A stretch of 64,000 nt of DNA from Prevotella sp. (lineage in GTDB: Bacteria; Bacteroidota; Bacteroidia; Bacteroidales; Bacteroidaceae): positions 1 through 64,000 of the forward strand of contig JAILAA010000189.1 in NCBI GenBank assembly GCA_024681875.1. The letters run 5' to 3'. The translations under genes and the position numbers were made by a program. Shown here in pieces: positions 17,339 to 26,047 of this stretch. The notes under the pieces are model-generated. The model did not search any database and had not been told where the DNA came from. It saw nothing but the letters and a program-made list of their open reading frames with translations. The stretch's first letter is position 1. Each line of letters starts with the position of its first letter.

Positions 17339-17391
17339 CAAAAAAAAAATGAAAGCTGAATCTTGAAAGCATTTCTTTTTTTTTAATAGAC

Positions 17392-17460
17392 AAAAAAGGT
17401 TTCTGGGTTTAAGTTCCGCCAGCTGACCATCGGTCATTGGCACGAACTTAAACCCAGAAA
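17392..17460 (-). terminator. Strong long-stem terminator of the outer-membrane barrel gene
   Basis: The arms 17400-17416 and 17444-17460 form a perfect 17-bp stem (AAACCCAGAAA end), with two inner stems (GCCA/TGGC and TGACC/GGTCA). On the minus strand it is followed by CCTTTTTTG. It separates the barrel gene from the downstream Rid-type gene. Confidence 0.85.
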
Positions 17461-17480
17461 ACGATTAAAATGATTCTATA

Positions 17481-18188
17481 TTAGAAGTTGACGTTGATAC
17501 CGAAAATGAGGTTATAGGAGTCTAAATCAAGACCAAAGCGTGAAATCTTGTTGTCGGTCTTTTTCTCCTTAGCCGTCATGTAGCCAACTGAACCGATTTT
17601 TGCTATCAGGCTGATATTGTCGTTCAACTTCATGGACAGACCCGGACGGAAAGCAATCTCCACGGCATCAATCTTCGTCTTATCGTCATCGTCTGCATCT
17701 TCATCAGCGGTGCGAGTCTGCCTTGCGCCTGCACCACCCAGGCCCTTTAGCATACTACCATCAGCTTCAGATGTAATATTGATGTAGCCAACACTTCCCT
17801 CGAAGAAAAGGTCAATCTTACCTAAACGAGCAAAGATATAACGCACATAAGGTGCGAAAGTAAAGCTGTTGAGCTTAGCGTCTTCCTCGCTAATGTCAGC
17901 GTAGGTACTGGCAACAGTATTCATTGCAGCTTTCACGTCGGTGACGGTCAGCGAACCAAAGGCAGCATAACCATGCGAATAGCCTATCGACATACCGACA
18001 GAAATCTCCGGGTCGAGCTGGTAGCCAAATTCAGGCATGAGTTTGAAAGAAGAACCGTCTTTATCAACCTTTCCATGAGACTGAGTGGTTGAAGTATAAC
18101 CTACAGAGCCACCAACATAAAACTGTGCGCTTGCGTCCATTGCGAAGCAAACCAACATTGCCACTAAGGCGATAAAACTCTTTTTCAT
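17481..18188 (-). CDS. Outer-membrane beta-barrel protein
   Basis: This 235-residue protein has a signal peptide (MKKSFIALVAMLVCFAMDASAQ), then alternating strands starting FYVGGSVGYTS, MPEFGYQLDPEISVGMSIGY, and ending SYNLIFGINVNF with a terminal Phe, as in OmpA/PorT-like 8-strand barrels. An acidic loop (ADEDADDDDKTK, about residue 155) is typical of an extracellular or periplasmic turn. A general porin or surface role is likely; no ligand can be named. The gene is monocistronic, with a promoter (TATATTTG) and a strong terminator. Confidence 0.85.
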   Translation of the reverse strand: MKKSFIALVAMLVCFAMDASAQFYVGGSVGYTSTTQSHGKVDKDGSSFKLMPEFGYQLDPEISVGMSIGYSHGYAAFGSLTVTDVKAAMNTVASTYADISEEDAKLNSFTFAPYVRYIFARLGKIDLFFEGSVGYINITSEADGSMLKGLGGAGARQTRTADEDADDDDKTKIDAVEIAFRPGLSMKLNDNISLIAKIGSVGYMTAKEKKTDNKISRFGLDLDSYNLIFGINVNF

Positions 18189-18223
18189 AATTACAAAAAA
18201 TTAAGTTAAACTAAAATTTTTTG

Positions 18224-18231
18224 CAAATATA
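18224..18231 (-). promoter_or_regulatory. Promoter -7 box of the barrel gene
   Basis: TATATTTG on the minus strand, 36 bp before the ATG. Confidence 0.55.
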
Positions 18232-18299
18232 CAATTAAAAAATATTATGTGTGCGTTTTTAATTCATAAAAAAGTTTAATACAAGAAGAAAAGCGACAA

Positions 18300-20564
18300 T
18301 TAGAGCAGATGTGAAGCAAAAAAGTCTATACATTGACGGAACAGATGATAGCGGGTATTTCCGCCATAGATACTGTGATTGCGGTTAGTATAGACCAGCT
18401 GGCGGAAGTCCTTGTCGGCATTGACGAGAGCCATGACATACTCTGCAGTGTTCTGATAATGCACATTGTCGTCAGCCAAGCCATGACACAACAGCAGGGC
18501 GCCGCTGAGTTTATCAACTCGGGCAATAGGGCAAATGTTGTCGTAACCATCGGCATTCTCGTTGGGTGTACGCATAAAGCGCTCGGTGTAGATGGTGTCG
18601 TAGAAACGCCAGCAGGTGGGCGGCGCGATAGCAATGCCGCAACAGAAGACAGGACGGCCTTCACTCATGGCCATCAGCGTGTTCCAACCGCCATAGCTCC
18701 AGCCCCAGATGGCTATCCGCTCTTTGTCAACATAGCTTTGCTGGCCCAGCCAGAGAGCGGTCTCCACCTGATCCTTGGCCTCTAATTCACCTAAATGCAG
18801 ATAGGTACACTTCTCAAACTCAGCGCCACGACCACCCGTACCGCGGTTGTCGACGCAGACAGCAATGTAGCCCTGCTGAGCCTGATATTGTTCAAGGATA
18901 GCACCACGTCCGTTCATGCCGATGCCCCAGGCATTCTTCACCTGCTGGTTGCCAGGGCCACCGTACTGATACATCACAACAGGATACTTTTTCGACGGGT
19001 CAAAGTCGGCTGGCTTGACGAGCCAACCGTAGAGCAACACGCCCTCGGAAGTGGTAAAGGAAAAGAGTTCCTTGGCCCCCATGTCGAAGGAGGCATAGGT
19101 GTTGGCCAATGCCTTATTGTCTTCCAAGGTGGCTACAATTTTGGCGGAATTACCGCCCGACACACTACAAAGAGTGATTTGAGGCGGGGTATTCAGGTCG
19201 CTCCAGCTACAGATGAAACTCTTAAAATCCTTGGAGAAAACGGCGCTGCTCCACCCCTCCTTCGGCGTAAGGCAATCCGTCTTTCCATTCCTATGATTGA
19301 CATATACTTTCTGATTAAGGGGACCTTCAGCAAGAGCGGCAAAGAAGAGATCGCCCGTTGACTCATCGTAGCCATAGACATCAGTGACAATCAGAGGTGA
19401 GGAGTGAGAGGAGAGAGGTGAGAGAGAGGCGGTAATGCTACGCTGTAGCTGCCCATTAAGACTGTAGACGTAGATGTGATTGTAGCTGTCGCGCTCGCTT
19501 GTAAGGATGATGTGGCTCTGCGTAATTTTCGTTTGTGCGAAGACATTCTCGTTAATGTATTTATCGACCTTATCCTCGATAACCTGCTGACAAACAGTTG
19601 TTAATGGATTAGCCATAAAGACGCGCAGACAATCCTGATGTCGGTTGAGCGTGAAGACAGCCACCTTCGTCGGATCGCTGGTGGGCATAATGCGGGGAAT
19701 ATAGCCGTCGGCATCGAGGGGCAGCTGCATGGTACGCGTCTGATGACTTTTGATGTCGAAGCTCATCAATTTCACTGTGGCGTTCTGTTCGCCAGCCTTC
19801 GGATACTTGTAGCTATAGGTGCCATCAGGCCGCATACAGCTGGGAGAGGCTTTGGCTGCGCCGGCACTCCAGTCATGTGGAGCGAGGGGCAGGCACACTT
19901 CGGGCACCTGGCTCTCGTCGTAGCGTACCCACACTATCTGCTTTGAGTCGGCACTAAACACCATCGCCGAGTTAAACGAGAACTCCTCCTCGTTCACCCA
20001 GTCTGGCAAGCCGTTGATGATTTCGTTCTTCTTGCCGTCCTTCGTCACCTGACTCTCGGCGTTATTGTACAGCAACTTGACGAGGAATATGTTATTGTCG
20101 CGCACAAAGGCCACCTGCAGTCCGTCGGGACTCCAAACCGGCGTTTGTTGCGGTCCACCATCGCTCAGCGGCTCCAGCTTGTTGTTGGCTATAGTATAGA
20201 TGTAATAGACAGCGGTGAAGGAGTGGCGATAGATGCCGCGCGTCTGCGTCTGGATAAGAATGCGTTTCTGGTCGGGGCTCATCATGTATCCTTCTACGTG
20301 TGAGATATTGGCACCGCGGGCCGTAGCGACGTCGAAGAGCACACCCGTCTGCTTACCCGTGCGGAACGAGCATGTGACTATCTGCTTGCCGTCAGAAGAA
20401 ATTTGCGCATAGCTCTGACCGTCGGGCAGTGGCTCAACTGCGGCGATACCCTTCGGACTGAACATGCCAGTTGTGGTGATGTCTTTCAACGATAGTTTTT
20501 GTCCCGCCATTAGTTGCGAGACGGCCAGGAGTATCGTGGCGCTCAACAGAATGATTTTCTTCAT
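18300..20564 (-). CDS. S9 family peptidase, dipeptidyl peptidase IV type
   Basis: This secreted serine peptidase (754 residues) has a signal peptide (MKKIILLSATILLAVSQLMAG), an eight-bladed propeller with the DPP-IV substrate-binding Glu pair in NEEEFSF, and an alpha/beta-hydrolase domain. The catalytic Ser is in GWSYGGW (about 623), the Asp in HGLADDNVH (698 or 699) and the His in NRNHSIYGG (730). DPP-IV removes X-Pro dipeptides in the periplasm. The start at 20564 is chosen because upstream codons run into the promoter and an inverted repeat. A short Ser/Leu/Pro insertion (SLSPLSSHSSPL) in the propeller is encoded by a simple repeat. Confidence 0.95.
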   Translation of the reverse strand: MKKIILLSATILLAVSQLMAGQKLSLKDITTTGMFSPKGIAAVEPLPDGQSYAQISSDGKQIVTCSFRTGKQTGVLFDVATARGANISHVEGYMMSPDQKRILIQTQTRGIYRHSFTAVYYIYTIANNKLEPLSDGGPQQTPVWSPDGLQVAFVRDNNIFLVKLLYNNAESQVTKDGKKNEIINGLPDWVNEEEFSFNSAMVFSADSKQIVWVRYDESQVPEVCLPLAPHDWSAGAAKASPSCMRPDGTYSYKYPKAGEQNATVKLMSFDIKSHQTRTMQLPLDADGYIPRIMPTSDPTKVAVFTLNRHQDCLRVFMANPLTTVCQQVIEDKVDKYINENVFAQTKITQSHIILTSERDSYNHIYVYSLNGQLQRSITASLSPLSSHSSPLIVTDVYGYDESTGDLFFAALAEGPLNQKVYVNHRNGKTDCLTPKEGWSSAVFSKDFKSFICSWSDLNTPPQITLCSVSGGNSAKIVATLEDNKALANTYASFDMGAKELFSFTTSEGVLLYGWLVKPADFDPSKKYPVVMYQYGGPGNQQVKNAWGIGMNGRGAILEQYQAQQGYIAVCVDNRGTGGRGAEFEKCTYLHLGELEAKDQVETALWLGQQSYVDKERIAIWGWSYGGWNTLMAMSEGRPVFCCGIAIAPPTCWRFYDTIYTERFMRTPNENADGYDNICPIARVDKLSGALLLCHGLADDNVHYQNTAEYVMALVNADKDFRQLVYTNRNHSIYGGNTRYHLFRQCIDFFASHLL
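19392..19430. repeat. GAGGTGAGAG-type simple repeat inside the S9 peptidase gene
   Basis: Degenerate copies of GTGAGAG/GAGGTGAG lie in frame and encode SLSPLSSHSSPL in the propeller. The same motif recurs inside nadE at 28058. Confidence 0.75.
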
Positions 20565-20585
20565 GGTTATTGTTTTTTTCAGCTG

Positions 20586-20615
20586 CAAAAATAGCAAAAA
20601 AAAGCGAGACGCAAA
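20586..20615 (-). promoter_or_regulatory. Promoter of the S9 peptidase gene
   Basis: On the minus strand TATTTTTG (20586-20593) is 18 bp from TTTG (20612-20615). The TTTG box overlaps the end of the inverted repeat. Confidence 0.65.
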
Positions 20616-20703
20616 AGTAAAACAAGTTGTTTTACTGAAAAAAGGGGCCACTTTTTAAAAAAAGTCATATGACTTTTTCAGTAAAACAACTTGTTTTACT
20701 TTT
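20613..20703. repeat. 30-bp perfect inverted repeat, each arm itself palindromic
   Basis: Arms at 20613-20642 and 20674-20703 are perfect reverse complements, separated by 31 bp. Each arm contains GTAAAACAAGTTGTTTTAC or its complement, a palindrome about one base, so the half-site AGTAAAACAA occurs four times. The element lies between the GldB-like gene's stop and the S9 peptidase promoter. Confidence 0.85.
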
Positions 20704-20722
20704 TAGCCCGCTCCCACACTGG

Positions 20723-21523
20723 TTAAAACGGGATGGAATCGAGCAAAAGGAACTGCTCTGTGGAACAGCCGGGATGAGCAGACAGAAACTTCTCCATCTG
20801 CACGATGCTGTCGTTGGTGAACACCCGACGGTTCATAGCCTCGTTCACCACACATTGTATCTTCATCATGTGGAAATGGCGCCCAGCGGCCAGGGAGTCA
20901 GCATCCATCTCGGGCACGGGGAACAGGCTAAGCAGATAGAAGCCCAGACAGTCGGGAACGATATACTCGCGCGTCATCATGTGGCGCTGTTCAGCAGTGT
21001 AGCCATAGCGCAGATAGGCAGGATAGTCCTCACCCAGATACTTGTCGAGCGAGATACCGACAAGCGTATCGCTGACCACAATGCTCTGATCCAGCGAACC
21101 TATCTGCGTATAGAGATGCGGTATCTTCATGCCGGGCAACATCTTTGCCAGGCGCCGGAAGGCATCGGCAAGCTGTTTCTCCAGCAATTCAGTATGCTTG
21201 TACTGACGGGCCACATCGTCAATGATGGCTTGCAGTGTGCTGTCCTGAAAAAAGAGGAGCAAACGGTTATTGATATCAGGGTCATCGACAGGCCCCAGTT
21301 GCAAGACATGCTCAATCAATGTACGCGTCTGTTGCGGATACTCGGTGCGCATCTGATGCAAGGCTGCAAAATCAGCCAGCGTAAGATACAAACTTTCCAC
21401 GCGGTCGTAGCGGGCAAGCAAGGCATCTTCCTGCTTTTGCTGCTCATCAGAGGGACGCATCTGCAGCTGACAGCCAATCAAAGCCATCATCAACAAAAAC
21501 ATGAAGATGTAAAAACAGCGCAC
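20723..21523 (-). CDS. GldB-like lipoprotein
   Basis: This 266-residue lipoprotein (lipobox ALIGC) is mostly helical in its first half. It then has IPHLYTQIGSLDQSIVVSD and LVGISLDKYLGEDYPAYLRY, resembling the gliding-motility lipoprotein GldB of Bacteroidetes. The HExxH-like motif of peptidase relatives is not seen. No other gld gene lies in the window, and non-gliding Bacteroidales keep such homologues, so motility should not be assumed. The start is GTG at 21523, preceded by an in-frame stop; the alternative ATG at 21502 gives a signal without positive charge. An inverted repeat lies beyond the stop. Confidence 0.65.
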   Translation of the reverse strand: MRCFYIFMFLLMMALIGCQLQMRPSDEQQKQEDALLARYDRVESLYLTLADFAALHQMRTEYPQQTRTLIEHVLQLGPVDDPDINNRLLLFFQDSTLQAIIDDVARQYKHTELLEKQLADAFRRLAKMLPGMKIPHLYTQIGSLDQSIVVSDTLVGISLDKYLGEDYPAYLRYGYTAEQRHMMTREYIVPDCLGFYLLSLFPVPEMDADSLAAGRHFHMMKIQCVVNEAMNRRVFTNDSIVQMEKFLSAHPGCSTEQFLLLDSIPF

Positions 21524-21634
21524 GAGAAAGTTTTCTTATGTTAAATCGTGGCGCAAAATTACTAAAAATTCTTGATTTAACCAAATTTTAACCTAATTAT
21601 TTTTAACAAACTGCACATTTCCTTTAGTATTGAG

Positions 21635-21642
21635 TAATTTTG
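21635..21642 (+). promoter_or_regulatory. Promoter -7 box of the DUF4861 gene
   Basis: TAATTTTG lies 18 bp before the ATG at 21660, so the in-frame start at 21630 can be excluded. Confidence 0.65.
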
Positions 21643-21659
21643 TGGGAAAAAGCAAAGAC

Positions 21660-22889
21660 ATGAGAAGAGTATTCGCCATCCTCGTACTCACCATGAGTTT
21701 GACACAGGCAACAGCCTTTCGTGTGGAAGTAAAGAACCTCACCGCCACGTCACGTACGGACCATCCAGTGGTCATCAACATCAAGGACTTTATCAACGTC
21801 ACTTCGGCTCTGGTCACGTGCAACGGCACCGAAGTGCCCTGCCAATTGGACGATCTCAACCAAGACGGGCTCTATGACGAGTTATGTTTCCTCGTCGACC
21901 TGGGGCCTAAGGAGCAGAAATCATTCGAAGTAGACCTGACAAAACAAGGAGGTCCCCGCTCCTACCCTGCCCGCGTTTATGCTGAGATGGTGATGCGTAA
22001 CGACAAGGTAAAGGAGAAAAACAAGCAAAACAACTACGTGGAGAGCCTCACTGCTCGCGGCGACTGCGCCAACAGTTATAACCTGCTGCATCACCACGGT
22101 GTGTGCTTTGAGAGCGAGCTGAACGGCATACGCATCTACTTCGACAAGAGACAGACACTGGACCTCTACGGAAAATTCAAAAAAGGCCTGGAGCTGCAGG
22201 CTACGCAGTTCTACACCAGCGACGAGCAGAAGAAAGCAGGTTATGGCGACGATGTGCTGTGGGTAGGCAATACCTTCGGACTCGGTGCCCTACGCGGCTG
22301 GGATACGCAAACACAGCAGCCCACGATGATTGAGCCAGTGAAGAATCGCACGCAGCGCATCATCAGCTACGGTCCCTTGCGTACGATTGTAGAGGTTATC
22401 GACCGCGGATGGCAGCCCGATTCACTACACGAGCCATTAGACATGAAGATACGCTACACACAGTATGCCGGCCACCGCGACACCAACGTCGATGTGTTCT
22501 TCAGCCGCCAAATGTCAGGTGATTGGCTGTCTACAGGTATCATTAACGTAAAGGGCTCTACGGAATTTTCCGACCAGAAAGGCACACGAGCCTGCTGGGG
22601 CACGGACTATCCTTCGACTGACCACGAGAAATGGAAGCCCGAGACCGTGGGGCTGGCCATCTGGCTGCCTAAGAGCTGCATCGCCTCGGAATGTCCTGCC
22701 AATAACGACAACTACGGTTTCACATTACGCTTCGACGAGGCACAGCTCAGCTACAAGGTGGCCTACTGCTCGGCCAATGAAGAATTTGGATTCCATTCTG
22801 CCCAGGAATGGTTTGAATGGGTGAAGACATGGGGCGAGGAGCAGCGCAGCCATACCGTCAGTATTGCCATCGAGAAGGAGCCGATGTAA
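21660..22889 (+). CDS. DUF4861 family exported protein
   Basis: This 409-residue protein has a signal peptide (MRRVFAILVLTMSLTQATAF) and then the long beta-sandwich typical of DUF4861, with the acidic block DLNQDGLYDELCFLVDLGP and a later WGTDYPSTDHEKWKPETVG. DUF4861 proteins occur with carbohydrate-active enzymes in Bacteroidetes, and a sugar-binding or lyase-like role is thought possible, but no activity is firmly known to me. There are no polysaccharide-use genes next to it. It is convergent with the glycosyltransferase and shares a hairpin with it. Confidence 0.8.
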   Translation: MRRVFAILVLTMSLTQATAFRVEVKNLTATSRTDHPVVINIKDFINVTSALVTCNGTEVPCQLDDLNQDGLYDELCFLVDLGPKEQKSFEVDLTKQGGPRSYPARVYAEMVMRNDKVKEKNKQNNYVESLTARGDCANSYNLLHHHGVCFESELNGIRIYFDKRQTLDLYGKFKKGLELQATQFYTSDEQKKAGYGDDVLWVGNTFGLGALRGWDTQTQQPTMIEPVKNRTQRIISYGPLRTIVEVIDRGWQPDSLHEPLDMKIRYTQYAGHRDTNVDVFFSRQMSGDWLSTGIINVKGSTEFSDQKGTRACWGTDYPSTDHEKWKPETVGLAIWLPKSCIASECPANNDNYGFTLRFDEAQLSYKVAYCSANEEFGFHSAQEWFEWVKTWGEEQRSHTVSIAIEKEPM

Positions 22890-22901
22890 GAAGGGGGCCA
22901 G

Positions 22902-22928
22902 GTTTTTCAGGGCAGGTCACTGAAAAAC
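22902..22928. terminator. Shared terminator hairpin overlapping the glycosyltransferase end
   Basis: GTTTTTCAG pairs perfectly with CTGAAAAAC across a 9-base loop between the convergent DUF4861 and glycosyltransferase genes; part of it codes for the glycosyltransferase C-terminus. Confidence 0.55.
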
Positions 22929-23953
22929 TTGCGACCTTTGACATAGTATTGCCAGAGCAGTGAGAAGCGACGCTGCTCTGGTATTTCTTTTACGGCACGG
23001 CTCTGTTGAATCTGAAGGCGGTCTGCCTCGAAGTCCTTGCGCCAATGCTTAAAGGCACGGCGCGCCTTAAACACAGCCTTGAAGTCACCCACATTGCGTT
23101 TCAACAGTAACATCTCCCAAGCTGCCAGATAATCGAGCCACCAGCGTCGCCGCATCACAGGCCCCAAGTCATCCTCAGACAAACACTTGTAAAGCATGGT
23201 CAGGTTATTGCGGAAATTCAGAAAGGTCTTCATCGGATTCGATTTGGGCAATGTACCGCCACCTACATGGTAGACACGGCTTTCGGGCAGGCAGTAGATA
23301 TCGTATCCCAGCAAGCGCATCCGCCAGCAAAGGTCAATCTCTTCGTTATGGGCAAAAAAGCGCCCATCCAAGCCTCCTACATTATTATATATACGCGCGC
23401 GCACGAGGAGAGCGGCCCCTGTAGCCCAGAGAACCTGCGACGGGGAATCATACTGCCCAGTGTCGGTCTCTACCGTTTCAAAGATGCGACCACGGCAAAA
23501 TGGATAGCCGTAACGATCGAGGAAACCGCCACTGGCTCCAGCATACTCAAACTTGTCGCGCTCAAAGATGCTGAGCAGTTTCGGCTGACAAGCCGCTACA
23601 CCAGGATGAGCGTCCATAAACGCAAGTAACGGTGTCAGCCAGCCGGGCGTCACCTCAATGTCGCTGTTCAACAGTAGGAAATATTCGGCATCTATCTGCG
23701 CCAGCGCTTTGTTATAGCCGTCAGCAAATCCCCAGTTTCTATCGAAGAGAATGAGCTGCACCTCAGGAAAAAGCTCACGCAACATATCCAAGGAGTCGTC
23801 GGTAGAGGCGTTGTCGGCAACAAATACAGTGGCCTCTTCATGTGAGAATTTCAAAACACTGGGCAGATACTGGCGCAACATATTCGCGCCATTCCAGTTC
23901 AGGATGACGATGGCGAGCTTCATTGAGGCAGCTGGATTATCTGTATGATCCAT
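22907..23953 (-). CDS. Family 2 glycosyltransferase (rhamnosyltransferase-like)
   Basis: This 348-residue cytosolic or membrane-associated enzyme transfers a sugar to a surface glycan. The GT-A fold starts MKLAIVILNWNG, with FVADNASTDDS for nucleotide-sugar binding, the DXD-type LNSDIEVTPGWL and the acceptor-side base region FFAHNEEIDLCWRMRLLGY. A basic C-terminal helix region follows. Start: ATG at 23953 gives a 10-residue extension; ATG at 23923 is equally possible and gives the usual family N-terminus. It starts 20 bp after the mtaB stop, so the two are probably one transcript. Sugar and acceptor unknown. Confidence 0.88.
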   Translation of the reverse strand: MDHTDNPAASMKLAIVILNWNGANMLRQYLPSVLKFSHEEATVFVADNASTDDSLDMLRELFPEVQLILFDRNWGFADGYNKALAQIDAEYFLLLNSDIEVTPGWLTPLLAFMDAHPGVAACQPKLLSIFERDKFEYAGASGGFLDRYGYPFCRGRIFETVETDTGQYDSPSQVLWATGAALLVRARIYNNVGGLDGRFFAHNEEIDLCWRMRLLGYDIYCLPESRVYHVGGGTLPKSNPMKTFLNFRNNLTMLYKCLSEDDLGPVMRRRWWLDYLAAWEMLLLKRNVGDFKAVFKARRAFKHWRKDFEADRLQIQQSRAVKEIPEQRRFSLLWQYYVKGRKFFSDLP

Positions 23954-23972
23954 ATTTTTGATGAAGGCATTG

Positions 23973-25307
23973 TTAGATGAGGGAGGCACACAGGGCTGTC
24001 CTGTCATGATTGAAGTCACCCAAGCGCACAGCTACGATTTGATTGTCCAACTCGGGCGTAGCATCCTGCGGGTTGAGTTCCACACGGATATAGTTGCGCG
24101 TAAAGCCGTGCATGGCGCGGCCACGCGTAGCCTTCTCCATGAGAACTTCGGCTTTCGAGCCGATATAGAAGGCGTAGAAGGCTTCGGTCTTACGGTCAGA
24201 GAGTTCGAGCAAACGCTTACTGCGAAGTTTCTTGTCTGCCTCACTCACCACATAGGGAATCTTCAGCGCTGCCGTGCCTGGACGCTCACTATAAGGAAAG
24301 ACATGCAATTGCGTGACGGGTAAGCTGGCGAGCAATTCATAGGTCTGCTCAAAAAATTCGGGTGTCTCGCCGCGACAGCCAACCATTACGTCTACGCCAA
24401 TAAACGCCTCAGGCATAAGCTCCTTGATATGCATGATTTTGTCAGCAAACAGCTGGCTGTCGTAATGTCGGTGCATCAGACGCAACACTTCATCGCTGCC
24501 ACTCTGCAGCGGTATGTGAAAATGAGGCACAAAAGCACGGCTCTCCATGGCACACCAAGTGATCAGTTCGTCGCTCAGCAAATCAGGCTCCAAACTGCTG
24601 ATTCTGTAACGCTGCACACCCTCAACTGCATCAAGAGCTTTAACCAGGTCGATGAAGCGTTCACCGGTAGTCTTCCCAAAGTCACCGATGTTCACACCTG
24701 TCAGGACAATCTCCTTTCCACCCTCGGCCACAGCCTCCTTTACCTGCTCCACCAACGAGGCAATGGAGGGATTACGGCTGAAACCTCGAGCAAAGGGGAT
24801 CGTGCAATAGGTGCAGAAATAGTCACAGCCGTCCTGCACCTTGAGAAAGAAACGGGTACGGTTGCCGCGTGAGCAACTGGGAGCAAACGACTTGATATCC
24901 TTCGTCTTCTCCACTCGGTACGAAGCGGTGCTACCGCGTTGCATAAAACCATCGATGAGAAACTGTACCAGACGGTCTTTCTCATTAGAGCCCAAAACGA
25001 GGTCTACGCCGGGAATCTGACACACGGCAGGCGCCTCCATCTGCGCATAGCAGCCCGTAACAACCACAAAGGCCCCGGGATGCTGGCGTACTAACCGGTG
25101 AATGGCCTGCCGGCATTTGCGTGTAGCCACCTCAGTTACCGTACAAGTATTGATAAGGCAGATATCAGCCTGCTCGCCACGCGACACGGTCCTGACGCCC
25201 TGCTGATGCAACAGGCGCCCGAAAGTAGACGTCTCCGAGAAATTCAACTTGCAGCCCAACGTATAGTAGGCCGCCGTCTTGCCCTGAAGGGCAGATGTGT
25301 CTATCAT
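23973..25307 (-). CDS. mtaB: tRNA t6A37 methylthiotransferase MtaB
   Basis: This radical-SAM enzyme adds a methylthio group to N6-threonylcarbamoyladenosine at position 37 of tRNAs. The 444-residue protein has the UPF0004 domain first (YYTLGCKLNFSETS, with Cys ligands including CLINTCTV and VVTGCYAQ), then the radical-SAM CxxxCxxC motif in GCDYFCTYCTIPFARG, and a C-terminal TRAM domain. The N-terminal LGCKLN is characteristic of MtaB rather than MiaB or RimO. Promoter TACCTTTG is 45 bp upstream. The following glycosyltransferase is likely cotranscribed. Confidence 0.93.
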   Translation of the reverse strand: MIDTSALQGKTAAYYTLGCKLNFSETSTFGRLLHQQGVRTVSRGEQADICLINTCTVTEVATRKCRQAIHRLVRQHPGAFVVVTGCYAQMEAPAVCQIPGVDLVLGSNEKDRLVQFLIDGFMQRGSTASYRVEKTKDIKSFAPSCSRGNRTRFFLKVQDGCDYFCTYCTIPFARGFSRNPSIASLVEQVKEAVAEGGKEIVLTGVNIGDFGKTTGERFIDLVKALDAVEGVQRYRISSLEPDLLSDELITWCAMESRAFVPHFHIPLQSGSDEVLRLMHRHYDSQLFADKIMHIKELMPEAFIGVDVMVGCRGETPEFFEQTYELLASLPVTQLHVFPYSERPGTAALKIPYVVSEADKKLRSKRLLELSDRKTEAFYAFYIGSKAEVLMEKATRGRAMHGFTRNYIRVELNPQDATPELDNQIVAVRLGDFNHDRTALCASLI

Positions 25308-25351
25308 AACACTCTATACAATATAATAAAGTACACGTGCGTTTGCGCTTA

Positions 25352-25359
25352 CAAAGGTA
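25352..25359 (-). promoter_or_regulatory. Promoter -7 box of mtaB
   Basis: TACCTTTG on the minus strand, in the divergent gap between mtaB and the small lipoprotein. Confidence 0.65.
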
Positions 25360-25528
25360 TATATTTTTTTGTTAATCAGATTCATTTTTCTGAACAAATA
25401 TCAATTATCCTTGAAAATTGCAATATTTAACATTTTAAAAGTGGCTGATTCACAGTGACTTGCAAAAAGGTTACAAAAAGATGGCAAAAAAAAACAAAAA
25501 AAAAGATACATCGTATGAAAAAAAGTCT

Positions 25529-25536
25529 TACCTTTG
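25529..25536 (+). promoter_or_regulatory. Promoter -7 box of the small lipoprotein gene
   Basis: TACCTTTG 50 bp before the ATG, preceded by long A-rich tracts (25470-25505) that could act as an UP-like element. Confidence 0.65.
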
Positions 25537-25586
25537 CAGCGTTTTAATAAACTAATGATTGTTTTACAGATTTAAAAAGCAAAGAA

Positions 25587-25973
25587 ATGAAAAAGATTGC
25601 ATTTATGTTCGCAGCTGCTGCAATGTTTGTAGCTTGCGGTAACAAGGCTAACGAGATTGTTTTGGACGCAGCTGACTCCGCTAAGGCAATGGAGGCTACT
25701 GTTGCTGAGTTCCAGGCACGCGCTCAGGCTGCAGCTGACGCTGTGACCGATGATCAGATTGACTTCAGCGTGGTGACTGAGGATTATGACTCTAACGCCG
25801 TCCGTGAGTTCGCTAAGAAGAACGCAGCTGACCTGATCCTGGCCGTTGCTGACACCGCTCTGAGCACTGAGTTCAACGACTTCTACAAGGCTGAGCTGGC
25901 TAAGATCCTCGAGGCTAAGAAGGCTCCTAAGGCAGAGGGTGAGCAGCCCGCCGCTGAGGGTGAGCAGAAGTAA
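25587..25973 (+). CDS. Small acidic lipoprotein of unknown function
   Basis: This 128-residue protein has a lipoprotein signal (MKKIAFMFAAAAMFVACGN, lipobox VACG). The mature part is helical, Ala/Glu/Asp-rich (ADSAKAMEATVAEFQARAQ), and ends in an acidic tail EGEQPAAEGEQK. I recognise no family. The codons are strongly biased to GCT/GAG/AAG, and with a strong-looking promoter and a clean terminator this suggests high expression, perhaps as an abundant envelope lipoprotein. That is inference. Confidence 0.85.
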   Translation: MKKIAFMFAAAAMFVACGNKANEIVLDAADSAKAMEATVAEFQARAQAAADAVTDDQIDFSVVTEDYDSNAVREFAKKNAADLILAVADTALSTEFNDFYKAELAKILEAKKAPKAEGEQPAAEGEQK

Positions 25974-25997
25974 ATCCTGCGAACAGAATTGTTAACA

Positions 25998-26032
25998 AAT
26001 ACTGCTGGACAAATGTTCAGCAGTATTTTTTT
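25998..26032 (+). terminator. Rho-independent terminator of the small lipoprotein gene
   Basis: AATACTGCTG pairs with CAGCAGTATT, followed by seven T residues. Confidence 0.88.
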
Positions 26033-26047
26033 GTTGTTATAAAACGA

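Noticed and set aside
20723..21523. Gliding motility apparatus
   Set aside because: Only one GldB-like lipoprotein and no other gld or spr genes; such homologues occur in non-gliding species.
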